In this document: one piece after another, positions 16,595 to 24,919 of the stretch | Position numbering within the stretch: position 1 is the stretch's first letter | Layout of the letters: each line of letters starts with the position of its first letter | The notes under the pieces: generated by a model | The model's input: only the letters and a program-made list of their open reading frames with translations | The model's database searches: none | What the model was told of the DNA's origin: nothing | NCBI GenBank assembly: GCA_947478845.1 | Contig: CANJXC010000002.1 | Span: 124,001-188,000 of the forward strand | Reading direction: 5' to 3' | DNA length: 64,000 bases | DNA from: Spirochaetales bacterium | Lineage (GTDB): Bacteria; Spirochaetota; Spirochaetia; JABEVK01 | Made by a program: the position numbers and the translations under genes

Positions 16595-17298
16595 ACAGCC
16601 TCTCCCACGGATTTTACATTGTCACCGGCAATCATCCCGTCGTGGATCGATATGACCCGGCGAGCCTTGTCCATGATGGTGTGATCGTGGGTGCTGAATA
16701 AAAAGGTGGTTCCCTGGCGTCGGTTGAGGTCTTCCATGAGCTCTAGAATCTTCGCCCCGGTTACCGAGTCAAGGTTGGCGGTCGGCTCGTCGGCCAAAAC
16801 CACCAAAGGCCTTGTCACCAGGGCGCGGGCAATGGCAACACGCTGTCGCTGGCCACCGGAGAGCTCGCTAGGCTTGTTCTTCATGCGGTCGACGAGCCCT
16901 ACTTCTTCGATGAGCTGCATCACGTGGGCCTTGCGCTCGGCCTCGTTCATCCCCTTTTCCAAAAGTAGGGGCAATTCGATGTTTTCGTAAACGTTGAGAA
17001 CCGGAATCAAGTTGAAACTTTGGAAGATAAAACTGATGGTGCTGCGACGGTACTTGGTGAGCCTCTTGTCGCTCAGGGCACTGACGTCGTCGCCACCGAT
17101 AATGACCCTTCCCGAGGTAGGGTTGTCAATACAACCCACCATGTTGAGAATGGTGCTCTTTCCCGAACCCGAAGGCCCGGCAATCGCGGTGAACTCACCT
17201 TTGGTGATTTGAAAACTGACGCCGCGCAGGGCTTCCACCTTGGTGGTTCCCAGCATGTAATGTTTCTTGACGTCGCCTAATTCAATAATAGTGCTCAT
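16591..17298 (-). CDS. LolD/MacB-type ABC transporter ATP-binding protein
   Basis: A protein of 235 residues. Walker A GPSGSGKSTILNMVG, Q-loop SFIFQSFNLIPVLNVYENI, signature LSGGQRQRVAIARAL, Walker B LVVLADEPTANLDS and the H-loop STHDH are all intact. The QSFNLIP-x-L-x-V-x-ENI stretch is typical of the LolD/MacB/FtsE group. Coupled by ATGA overlaps to TetR upstream and the permease downstream. It powers the two FtsX-type permeases. Confidence 0.92.
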   Translation of the reverse strand: MSTIIELGDVKKHYMLGTTKVEALRGVSFQITKGEFTAIAGPSGSGKSTILNMVGCIDNPTSGRVIIGGDDVSALSDKRLTKYRRSTISFIFQSFNLIPVLNVYENIELPLLLEKGMNEAERKAHVMQLIEEVGLVDRMKNKPSELSGGQRQRVAIARALVTRPLVVLADEPTANLDSVTGAKILELMEDLNRRQGTTFLFSTHDHTIMDKARRVISIHDGMIAGDNVKSVGEAV

Positions 17299-17924
17299 GT
17301 TTCCTCTCTTTTTGTGATTCCGTTGATCAGAATCTTGATAATCTGTTGTTTCATCGCTTGCCGGTCCCAGCCTTTTCCAAAGGTGGCCGGCGCCATTAAC
17401 CCACCGAGCATACCCAGCAGCATTTCTGCCAGCACCTGCGGCTCCATCTTCCAGTAAAAGCCCTCATCCACACCACGGCCGATCAGCCCCAGAATCTTCT
17501 CGTTCATGTCGCGCATCTTGAGGCCCATTTCTACCCGCTCTTCGGGCGACAAAATGCTGTCCATGAAGTGCCCTACATGATGGTGAATCTGGAAAAACGA
17601 CCGCTGCGAATCGGCATCGTCAATGTAGTTGCCAATCAGGTCGCGCAAGTTGTCCACCGGATGGCTCGAACGTTCAAATAACCGGTCCATTCGGGCGCTA
17701 GCTTCATCCATCGAGTCGCCAATAAGCGACTTAACGATGGCCTCCTTGCCTGGGAAGTAATAGTAGAGAGAGGCTTTGGCGTAGCCGAGTTCCACCGCTA
17801 TATCCTCAATGGTGGTGCCTTCGTAGCCCTTGGTCGCAAACAAGCGCAACGCCGCGTCCTTAATCTTTGCCGACTTTCTTCCTCTCTCACCTAGCTGCCG
17901 CGTTGTCCGGCTTTTGGCCGTCAT
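17295..17924 (-). CDS. TetR/AcrR-family transcriptional regulator
   Basis: A protein of 209 residues. N-terminal HTH: IKDAALRLFATKGYEGTTIEDIAVELGYAKASLYYYFPGKEAI, i.e. the TetR helix-turn-helix ending in the YYYF-x-x-KE motif. The helical ligand domain follows (GNYIDDADSQRSFFQIHHH). It is first in the operon encoding the LolD-type ATPase, permeases, LolA-like protein and barrel, so it probably autoregulates this export system. An inverted repeat overlaps its own promoter. Confidence 0.9.
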   Translation of the reverse strand: MTAKSRTTRQLGERGRKSAKIKDAALRLFATKGYEGTTIEDIAVELGYAKASLYYYFPGKEAIVKSLIGDSMDEASARMDRLFERSSHPVDNLRDLIGNYIDDADSQRSFFQIHHHVGHFMDSILSPEERVEMGLKMRDMNEKILGLIGRGVDEGFYWKMEPQVLAEMLLGMLGGLMAPATFGKGWDRQAMKQQIIKILINGITKREET

Positions 17925-17950
17925 TAGCCCTCCTCGTCCCTTAGTTCTGT

Positions 17951-17972
17951 TTTTCGAACGCTGGGTCGAAAA
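17951..17972. promoter_or_regulatory. Candidate TetR operator: TTTTCGA-N8-TCGAAAA
   Basis: A perfect 7-base inverted repeat with 8-base spacer overlaps the -10 and start region of the TetR promoter. Size (22 bases) and position suit autorepression by a TetR dimer. The same site should recur upstream of the copy 2 regulator if that gene exists beyond the window. Confidence 0.55.
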
Positions 17973-17997
17973 TAGAAGGTAACTGGGGGGAAGTCAA
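17969..17997 (-). promoter_or_regulatory. Sigma70-type promoter of the TetR-ABC-LolA-barrel operon
   Basis: On the minus strand there is TTGACT (17997-17992), a 17-base spacer and TATTTT (17974-17969), 45 bases upstream of the TetR start codon. It lies in the divergent gap to the MCP gene. Spacing and hexamers are good; activity is inferred. Confidence 0.6.
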
Positions 17998-18072
17998 CTA
18001 GCTTTTCAACAATTCAAGGTAATGGTCCCCACTCTTGTTCAGATATTGCATCAGGACGCACATATATCTAGA

Positions 18073-20055
18073 ATGTCCAATATGATAAAGTTCAACTTAA
18101 CGGGGAAGATCCTGCTGGGGGTTGTTTTCCTTCTGGTTCCATTGGGCCAGACACTGACGTCGGTTGTCCAATTTGGATCTACGACTATCACGACGGCCAA
18201 TACAGAGCGCAAAGGCCTCGCTTTGGCCTCGCCGCTTCTGGAATCAGCGCTGCAATGGCAGATCAAAGGACCCGACAAGGCTGGAGACTCGAAATTGTCG
18301 GGTCTGGTGGATACTTATGTGAAGCTGCTGGCAGCCACCCCGGAACTCACCATCAACGAGGCATCCTTGAATGCTGGCGGTTACTCATGGTTAGCGCCTG
18401 AGGCCATCCGCGAGGGTCTCTTGAGTGGAGCCGGCGGTAATCTCGAGCAGTTCAAGGTGCTGGAGAATGCACAACTCGATCAGGTATCGGCCATCGCTGA
18501 CGCCTCCTCCCTGGTCCTCGACCCTGACATAGACAGCTACTACCTCATGCTAGGCATCTTTGATTCATTGCCTGCTTTGCTCGCCGGGGTTACCGGTATC
18601 CGCAACACGTTAGTGAGCGACAAAGAGATGAGCGGTCCTGAAAAGGTTGTCGCCGCCGCAGCAGCAGACTCCTTGGAATCAAACTCCAAAAAGTTTGCCT
18701 TGAGGGTGTCGCGATCCATCGATACCGATGCCAGTGCACACGGTGCGGTGGCCGGATTCAGCGAAACGGTGAAGCCCCTGCTCACCACCGTCACCAGTCT
18801 TGGTACCGAACTCAAGGCGCTTACCTCCTCCGCTGTGCTCGGTGGTTCCCTTGACCGGCTCGCCTACCACTCTAAGTTGATTTCTTACGTTACCCAGCTA
18901 GCGAGTTTCCGAGCCACTGCAGTAAACGTGATGGATAAAATGCTGTTGGCTCGCATCGATGAGGCTCAGAAAAGTCTCTGGGAAGCCATCTTGGGAGCCT
19001 TGGCCAGTCTGGTCGTAGGGGCCTTGGTGCTCACCTGGGTACTCCTCGACGTGCGTTTCCGGGTCCGCGGCCTCGAAAAAACAATGTCTGCGGTCGTTTC
19101 AGGGGATCTTACCCAACCACTGCCCACTCGACTTCTCAAATCGAACGACGAAATTGGGCAGATGGGCAAACACTTCAACGAACTGCTCCTGATGCTTGCT
19201 GAGTTGCTCAAACAGATTCAACTCACCTCGGTTCAGATCACCGACATGGTGCAAGGGCTTTCGGCCTCATCGCAGGAAATCAGCGCAACCGCCAATGAGC
19301 AGGCCGCGGCTGTGAAGGAAATTGTCTCTACCATTGAAGACACCAACCATCTGGCCAAAAATATTTCGAACCGGGTAGAAGAAGTGAGCCGCATCGCCAC
19401 TGACACCAAGGGCAATGTAGAGGACGGAGTCACGGCTGTTCAAGACAATATTTCGAAGAGCAACGAGATTCATGACGCCAACAGCAAGACAATTTTGGGT
19501 ATCAATTTTCTGAGCGACAAGATCAAAAACATCTGGGACATCGTCAACATCATCAACAGCATCGCTGACCAGACCAAGATTATTGCCTTCAACGCCGAAC
19601 TCGAGGCTTCCAGTGCTGGAGAGGCAGGCAAAAACTTCCAGATCGTTGCCTCCGAAATCCGACGGCTGGCTGACAGCACCGTCACGTCGACGAATGAGAT
19701 CAAAATCCGCATCCAGGAGATTGAGCGAAGCAGTGACGCGCTTCTGCTATCTAGCGAGCAGGGAACTCTTCAGATCCTCCAGGGAAAAGACCTCTCGCAG
19801 CGCATGAACAAGCTCTTTGGCGATATCGCCCTGAGCTCTGAGGTGAGCAGTAGTTCTACTCAGCAGATAGCGGTTTCGATACGTCAGCAAGTGAGCAGTT
19901 TTGAGCAGATTCTGATTGCTATCAAGCAGATTTCCCAAGGCGTGGACAACTTTGTGGTGTCAACGAAGTCTACCTCCGGCACCACCGAGAACTTGCGCAA
20001 GATGTCTACAAAACTTTCGGCCATGCTGGAGAAGTTTGAGATGGCCGAAGAGTAA
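18073..20055 (+). CDS. Methyl-accepting chemotaxis-type receptor
   Basis: About 660 residues from ATG 18073 (an upstream in-frame ATG at 18022 would add 17 residues; neither has a strong ribosome-binding site). There is an N-terminal membrane segment (ILLGVVFLLVPLGQTL), a helical periplasmic domain to about residue 300, and a second membrane segment (LGALASLVVGALVLTWVLL). HAMP and a cytoplasmic coiled-coil follow. The signalling tip is divergent, QTKIIAFNAELEASSAGEAG instead of the usual QTNLLALNAAIEAARAGE, followed by FQIVASEIRRLADS. It heads a chemosensory operon with CheW, CheB, CheR and CheA, and its array probably feeds the nucleotide cyclases at the operon's end. Confidence 0.88.
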   Translation: MSNMIKFNLTGKILLGVVFLLVPLGQTLTSVVQFGSTTITTANTERKGLALASPLLESALQWQIKGPDKAGDSKLSGLVDTYVKLLAATPELTINEASLNAGGYSWLAPEAIREGLLSGAGGNLEQFKVLENAQLDQVSAIADASSLVLDPDIDSYYLMLGIFDSLPALLAGVTGIRNTLVSDKEMSGPEKVVAAAAADSLESNSKKFALRVSRSIDTDASAHGAVAGFSETVKPLLTTVTSLGTELKALTSSAVLGGSLDRLAYHSKLISYVTQLASFRATAVNVMDKMLLARIDEAQKSLWEAILGALASLVVGALVLTWVLLDVRFRVRGLEKTMSAVVSGDLTQPLPTRLLKSNDEIGQMGKHFNELLLMLAELLKQIQLTSVQITDMVQGLSASSQEISATANEQAAAVKEIVSTIEDTNHLAKNISNRVEEVSRIATDTKGNVEDGVTAVQDNISKSNEIHDANSKTILGINFLSDKIKNIWDIVNIINSIADQTKIIAFNAELEASSAGEAGKNFQIVASEIRRLADSTVTSTNEIKIRIQEIERSSDALLLSSEQGTLQILQGKDLSQRMNKLFGDIALSSEVSSSSTQQIAVSIRQQVSSFEQILIAIKQISQGVDNFVVSTKSTSGTTENLRKMSTKLSAMLEKFEMAEE

Positions 20056-20060
20056 GCAAA

Positions 20061-20570
20061 ATGGACTCAACACAGATCCTGGCAGAAATAGAGCTGTCTC
20101 AGAAACTGGACGACCAAGGTGAAGTAGCTGCCCTCGACGATACTAAGTACATTATATTTACTGCTGGAACAAGGCTTTACGCGCTTTTGGCCGATGACGT
20201 ACAGGAAATCATGCTTGGATCCGAAATCCACTACCTGCCGTTCCTGCCTCCCTTCGTGCGTGGCCTGATTAACCGGCTTGGCGAACCACTGACTGTTCTC
20301 GACCTCGATTACCTTTTGCAAGGGCGTCCCTTACAGGGTAAGGCCTTCATTATCCTCAAGCCCCATTTGTCAAAAATGGCCTTGCTGATCGATGCGGTGC
20401 AAGACATAACCCGGGTACCAGCAACTTCCATCCGTTCGGTCGCAGAAGGTAGTCAGGGTCAGGACGCTTATGTCGGTGGTGTTTTTGCCCGCAAGGATGG
20501 TGATGTCATCCTGCTGTCACTTGAGCACATCATTGCGGCGGTTCGGAAGGCTGTTGATGTCACGAGCTGA
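20061..20570 (+). CDS. cheW: CheW-type coupling protein
   Basis: A protein of 169 residues. The CheW fold is recognisable from KYIIFTAGTRLYALLADDVQEIM, LPFLPPFVRGLINRLGEPLTVLDL and ALLIDAVQDITRVP, followed by YVGGVFARKDGDVILLSLE. It links the receptor to the CheA-like protein. It starts 6 bases after the MCP stop. Its 3' end overlaps the next, CheW-like, gene by 14 bases. Confidence 0.88.
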   Translation: MDSTQILAEIELSQKLDDQGEVAALDDTKYIIFTAGTRLYALLADDVQEIMLGSEIHYLPFLPPFVRGLINRLGEPLTVLDLDYLLQGRPLQGKAFIILKPHLSKMALLIDAVQDITRVPATSIRSVAEGSQGQDAYVGGVFARKDGDVILLSLEHIIAAVRKAVDVTS

Positions 20571-21087
20571 CTTTCTCGTGCTCCACTACGGTACTTTCGA
20601 CCTCTTGTTTGCGCGAGACACCCTCTACGCCTCAACGTTTCGAAAACCAGCTCAGGGCGTAGAGGGTCGCGCCAAAGTTATTTTTGGCAATCGAGCCATT
20701 CCGGATATTGATCTCGACCTTTATGTTCGTCACCTTTTTCCGAAGGCCGTCGCGAGCCTGCCTCATCTTGGTGCGGTTTGCAAAGTGTCTGACTTAGAGA
20801 AGAACCAGGAATTGCTCGAGGGAGAGGAGTTGTTCGCGCTGGCAATTCCGTCGGATTCTGAGGTGAGGGCCCTCGAGCTCTCGGAGTTTCGGCCCCTGCC
20901 GTTTCACCTGCGCCCCTGCCTCGATCGTCACGGCTTGCGGGCAATTCGTTTTGAAGGCCTACGAATTCAGTATTTCTGCGATGCGGGTGTCTTTATTCCG
21001 GGATGTCTGATTTTTCATCACCTTAAAGGAGTTCAGGATGACCATTCTGGTGGTTTCACCTTCAGCCCTGTTGCGCTCCACGCTTAA
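20557..21087 (+). CDS. Divergent CheW-like protein
   Basis: A protein of 176 residues from ATG 20557. The pattern FLVLHYGTFDLLFARDTLYA and later KVIFGNRAIPDIDLDLYVRHLF fits the beta-strand layout of CheW (sensor strand, then GxxxPxIDL), but sequence similarity is low. Its 3' end overlaps the cheB start by 50 bases. It is probably a second coupling protein of the same array; an unrelated protein of unknown function cannot be excluded. Confidence 0.5.
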   Translation: MSRADFLVLHYGTFDLLFARDTLYASTFRKPAQGVEGRAKVIFGNRAIPDIDLDLYVRHLFPKAVASLPHLGAVCKVSDLEKNQELLEGEELFALAIPSDSEVRALELSEFRPLPFHLRPCLDRHGLRAIRFEGLRIQYFCDAGVFIPGCLIFHHLKGVQDDHSGGFTFSPVALHA

Positions 21088-22006
21088 GGAGCTCCTCATC
21101 CAAGTTGCAGGGGTCGACACGGTGCGGGAACTCGGTTCTGAGCTTCAGCTGGAAGCGACGCTTAGCCAATTCAACCCTGCCCTTGTCCTTGTGGATGAGG
21201 TGCTTAGCGTCGATTTGACCAAGGTTGGCAAGGTTTCGGGCACCTCCCCTTCGGTGTTTCTCCTTCAAAGCCCATCTTCACCAGCCCGCACCAAGGCAGT
21301 TTCAAAACCTGATTTTGCCAACGCTAGCCAAGGAGATCTGAAAAAGACCTTCCTTCCGTTGCTTGGCGAGCTGGTTGCTGAGGCCTCTTTGAAACTCCAG
21401 CGAGGCACTGAACAAAGGGGCAGATCTTCCGGTTCGTTCTCGATGGTCGTGATTGGTGCCTCAACTGGTGGCCCTGCAGCAGTGCGTACGGTACTGTCAC
21501 ACTTTGGCCCCGAGTTTCCCTATCCTATCGCCTTGGTGCAACACATCGACACCGGATACGACGAAGGTTACGCCTCCTGGCTAGCGCAAAACTCCAAACT
21601 CAAGGTGCGACTGGCCTGTGAAAACGACCGACCAAAACCCGGAGAGGTGATTGTAGCTCCCAACGATAAGCACTTGGTCTGCCAAGGAGAAACTTTTGGT
21701 CTGGATGATGGCCCGAAGGTTCTCAGCCAAAAGCCCGCCGTAGATCGCTTGTTTTCCAGCGTTGCCCGTTACCACGGCGCAGGGGTACTCGCCGTTCTGC
21801 TCACAGGTATCGGCTCAGATGGTGCCAACGGATGCCTCGATATCGTGAAAGGTGGCGGCATCACGATAGCTCAGGACGAGGCTAGCTCGACCGTGTATGG
21901 AATGCCCAGGGCCGCCGCCGAATTGGGGGCCGCTACCCACGTGTTGGGACTCAATGACATCGGTCCAGCGGTATTGGAACTGATTACCGCTCGGCAGGCA
22001 AAATGA
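21038..22006 (+). CDS. cheB: CheB-type protein-glutamate methylesterase with degenerate receiver
   Basis: A protein of 322 residues; start ATG 21038 follows AAAGGAG. The N-terminal receiver-like domain (about 1-115) begins ILVVSPSALLRSTL, so the acidic DD pair normally found there is missing, although an Asp survives in LVLVDEVLS. The C-terminal methylesterase domain is intact: Ser in IGASTGGPAAVRT, His in VQHIDTGYDEG, Asp in LLTGIGSDGANG. It removes methyl groups from receptor glutamates. Loss of the acidic pocket suggests regulation other than by phosphorylation. Confidence 0.88.
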   Translation: MTILVVSPSALLRSTLKELLIQVAGVDTVRELGSELQLEATLSQFNPALVLVDEVLSVDLTKVGKVSGTSPSVFLLQSPSSPARTKAVSKPDFANASQGDLKKTFLPLLGELVAEASLKLQRGTEQRGRSSGSFSMVVIGASTGGPAAVRTVLSHFGPEFPYPIALVQHIDTGYDEGYASWLAQNSKLKVRLACENDRPKPGEVIVAPNDKHLVCQGETFGLDDGPKVLSQKPAVDRLFSSVARYHGAGVLAVLLTGIGSDGANGCLDIVKGGGITIAQDEASSTVYGMPRAAAELGAATHVLGLNDIGPAVLELITARQAK

Positions 22007-22839
22007 ACAGCGAAGAAAGGCTGGAGATTGTTCTGCAATACTTGGAAACGCGGTTGGGTCTGGCAGTTCCTGCAACCAACTATTCCCGCTTGTCGGAGTT
22101 TGTGGGTGAACGTCTGATGGGGCAACAATGGACCTTTGACGACTACTTGGAGCACTTGGCTTTTGACTCGGACGAGATGGATCTGCTCATCGAAGCCTCC
22201 ACCATTGGAGAAACCTATTTCTTCCGTGATGAGTCTCACTTTGCCTTGCTTGAGCAAGAGATACTTCCGTTTTTTTCGACTTTGGGACGCATACCTGTGG
22301 CGTGGAGTGCTGCCGCGTCTTCTGGCGAGGAGGCCCTCTCCATCGCCGCTCTTTTCGCCCATTATTATGGTGGAACCCAGAATCTGACTGGAAAAATCTG
22401 GGCTTCGGACATCAACAGCCTTGGCCTTCAAACCCTCGCCCACGGGAACTATCCACAACGTTCGCTGCGCGACGACGGCAGCCGATTTCATCCGGTCCTG
22501 GAACCCTGGATTGAGCGCGGGTCCCGCATTCAAGTCGACTCCCGCCTCAAGAGCGCCGTGCAGGTTCGCATGATCAACCTGATGACCGACAGCTTCGACG
22601 CGATTCCGGGCCGGGTCGACATCCTTTTCCTCAAAAACATGCTGATTTACTTTCCGCTGGAACGACGCAAAGCCATTTACCGGAAGGTCAGCGAGAAACT
22701 CTCCTCCGAAGGATTTCTAATCCTGGGAAAATCGGAGGTGCCGTTCTTTGAAGACCCGGGCTTGACGCTCCTGGAACACAGGGGGCTATTCTATTTTGTG
22801 GCCAAGACCTCCTCTTACGATGGCAGGAGGGAGCTGTGA
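22003..22839 (+). CDS. cheR: CheR-type receptor methyltransferase
   Basis: A protein of 278 residues. The CheR layout is an N-terminal helical domain, then EASTIGETYFFRDESHFALLEQE (the conserved TTNxTxFFRD region as STIGETYFFRD). WSAAASSGEEALSIA is the SAM loop, DINSLGLQTLAHGNYPQRSLR follows, and the catalytic-domain end is VDILFLKNMLIYF. It methylates receptor glutamates with SAM. ATGA overlaps both with cheB and with cheA. Confidence 0.9.
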   Translation: MNSEERLEIVLQYLETRLGLAVPATNYSRLSEFVGERLMGQQWTFDDYLEHLAFDSDEMDLLIEASTIGETYFFRDESHFALLEQEILPFFSTLGRIPVAWSAAASSGEEALSIAALFAHYYGGTQNLTGKIWASDINSLGLQTLAHGNYPQRSLRDDGSRFHPVLEPWIERGSRIQVDSRLKSAVQVRMINLMTDSFDAIPGRVDILFLKNMLIYFPLERRKAIYRKVSEKLSSEGFLILGKSEVPFFEDPGLTLLEHRGLFYFVAKTSSYDGRREL

Positions 22840-24917
22840 TTTCTGATCAGCTGACAGCTCTGTTTCAGAGTCAGGCACGGGCAACCACGGGGACGCTCCG
22901 CGCACTCTTAGTACAAGCTCTCCGCAACGCCGACGATGAGCTTCTCTGGATACGACTGAGCCGGATGCTGGAGGCTTTGGCCGCTGATGCCTTGGCCGCA
23001 GGAAATACTCCCGTCTCAGAACTGTCTACGGCAATGAACCAAATTCCAGCCGGTCTCATGGAAGGCCGATTTTCGTTTGGCCCCCTCTATGTCAAGCTTC
23101 TGATGTTGCTCATAGAACACCTCGAAGAGTTTCTCGGACCCACAACGGAAACCGCCACCTTGAGGCTGGCGACTTTGTGCAACCTCTGCAACCGGGCCTA
23201 CAACCGCGAGTCCTTTTCACTCAAGGGCTTTTCTCTCATGGAAATGCAACAGCAGAGAAAAGCACCTGACGCGACGAAGGTTGACGAAAAAGTGGACGAG
23301 TCGGTCCAAGTGAGTCTCGATACCGTGGAACGCTTGGGCGAACAGCTCAATTCTGTGATTGTTCACCAGTTTCAGCTCAAAAAGAACGGCGATGGGCTCT
23401 CGCATATAGAAGACGCAGTCAGAGAGCTCCTTCACGGCTTGTCGGGCGCCGATCCCGGGCCGAAGAATCTGCAACGGGCCGAAACCATCTTGAAAGATTT
23501 ACAAACCCTGGGTACGGGTCTCAAGGAAGACTTGCTGGCGGTTGACCGCTCGTCGTTCGGCTTGCAGGAAGAAATTGCCCGCCTGCGAATGCTTCCCTTT
23601 CACGTGATCGGTGAGCGTTTGGCCACCCACGCCCGAAAGCGCGCCCAGAGCGAAGGAAAGGTGGTAGAGCTCAGTTTGCAAGGGCAGGCAACCCTTCTCG
23701 ACAAGTCAATACTCGAGTTGGTGTACTTGCCGCTTTCTGAGCTGGTTTCCAACGCTGTGACCCATGGAATTGGTAGCTCGCCTGAGGGCAAGGTGAGCCT
23801 CGAATGTTCGAGCGACGGCACCTCAATACGCATTGCTGTGATCGATCATGGACCAGGAATCGACTTCGAAGCGTTGCGAAGCTCTGCGGCGGTGGCGTTC
23901 CCTTTGGAGCGAGACGAGATTTTGGCCATGGCGGCCGAACAGCTCACCAGGTTTCTTTTCGAACCCGGTCTGGGAAGTTCCGTCGGTCTTTCGGGGGTAA
24001 AAGAGGCTCTCGATGCCATGCAGGGCAAGATCAGCATCGACTCACATCAGGGAACGGGAACCACCATCGTGCTCCAGATTCCTGCCTCAGTTTCGCTCGT
24101 GAGTGGTTTTTTTGTCCGGGCTGGCGGGGAGCGATTCTTTATCCCGGCGGTGTATGTGCGCGAGGTTGTCATTTTCCAGCGCAGCGATCTGGTCAGTTTG
24201 CCAGGGGGCCCGGTTTACCCCTTGAGGCAGGAAATGGTGCCGGTTGTTCCTCTGGCGAGCGTTTTTGAGGGAAAGGAAGCCTTGCGCAAAGACGTCGAAC
24301 AAATGGCCATCATTTCTCTTTTGGGAGAAACCTGGGGCCTTATTCTCGATACGATTGTTCGTCATGCTACCCTAGGCTACAAACCTCTGCCCGACAACTT
24401 GTCTTCGCTTCGAGAGGTCCAAGGCCTGGTCTACGACGAGAAGTTCAATCTGGTGCCTATTCTGAGTATTCCCGCCATCATCATACAGATCCGCCGACTG
24501 CGTTCCATCGAGTTCCGCCAGAGGTATCACAAGGCGGATGTGTCGGGACGCAACATATTGCTGGTCGATGACAGCCTGGTTTCACGCCAGACTCTCGGGC
24601 GCATCCTCGCCGATGGAGGCTTCACTGTTGAGGTCGCCGAAGACGGCATCGCTGCGCTCGAGTTACTTCACCACAAGTTCTTCCACCTGGTGATCAGCGA
24701 TGATGAGATGCCGCGGATGGATGGCCTGACTCTCGTGGAAAACCTGCGCAAAGAGCCCGAGTACGTTGAGGTACCCGTCATCATTCTGATTGCCGAGAGG
24801 GGCGGTAACGCAGAAAGCCAGTTTCGCAAAGTCGGTATCAAGGATTTCTACCAGAAGTCCGACTTCGACAGGCACGCGTTGTTGCGTGACATCCAACGGC
24901 TTCTGGCTGGGGCCTAG
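22836..24917 (+). CDS. cheA: Hybrid CheA-like histidine kinase with C-terminal receiver; Hpt histidine apparently lost
   Basis: A protein of 693 residues. An N-terminal helical region (about 1-105) resembles an Hpt domain, but the position expected to hold the phosphorylated His reads RLSRMLEAL around residue 43 where CheA has R-L-x-H-x-L-K-G. Dimerisation helices follow (about 150-260). The kinase ATPase domain has LSELVSNAVTHGI (N box), IDHGPGID (G1) and GLGSSVGLSGVKEAL (G2). After it come a CheW-like regulatory domain (about 420-560) and a receiver at about 569-690 with LLVDDSLVSRQT, LVISDDEMPRMDG and a Lys in FYQKSDF. No other Hpt is seen nearby. It sits in the MCP-CheW-CheB-CheR operon and is followed 2 bases later by the first cyclase. 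Confidence 0.85.
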   Translation: MISDQLTALFQSQARATTGTLRALLVQALRNADDELLWIRLSRMLEALAADALAAGNTPVSELSTAMNQIPAGLMEGRFSFGPLYVKLLMLLIEHLEEFLGPTTETATLRLATLCNLCNRAYNRESFSLKGFSLMEMQQQRKAPDATKVDEKVDESVQVSLDTVERLGEQLNSVIVHQFQLKKNGDGLSHIEDAVRELLHGLSGADPGPKNLQRAETILKDLQTLGTGLKEDLLAVDRSSFGLQEEIARLRMLPFHVIGERLATHARKRAQSEGKVVELSLQGQATLLDKSILELVYLPLSELVSNAVTHGIGSSPEGKVSLECSSDGTSIRIAVIDHGPGIDFEALRSSAAVAFPLERDEILAMAAEQLTRFLFEPGLGSSVGLSGVKEALDAMQGKISIDSHQGTGTTIVLQIPASVSLVSGFFVRAGGERFFIPAVYVREVVIFQRSDLVSLPGGPVYPLRQEMVPVVPLASVFEGKEALRKDVEQMAIISLLGETWGLILDTIVRHATLGYKPLPDNLSSLREVQGLVYDEKFNLVPILSIPAIIIQIRRLRSIEFRQRYHKADVSGRNILLVDDSLVSRQTLGRILADGGFTVEVAEDGIAALELLHHKFFHLVISDDEMPRMDGLTLVENLRKEPEYVEVPVIILIAERGGNAESQFRKVGIKDFYQKSDFDRHALLRDIQRLLAGA

Positions 24918-24919
24918 CC

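Noticed and set aside
22836-23250. SFSLKGFS in the CheA N-terminal region as the Hpt HSLKG motif
   Set aside because: His is absent, and the segment lies at about residue 128, after the helical bundle, where the Hpt motif is not expected.
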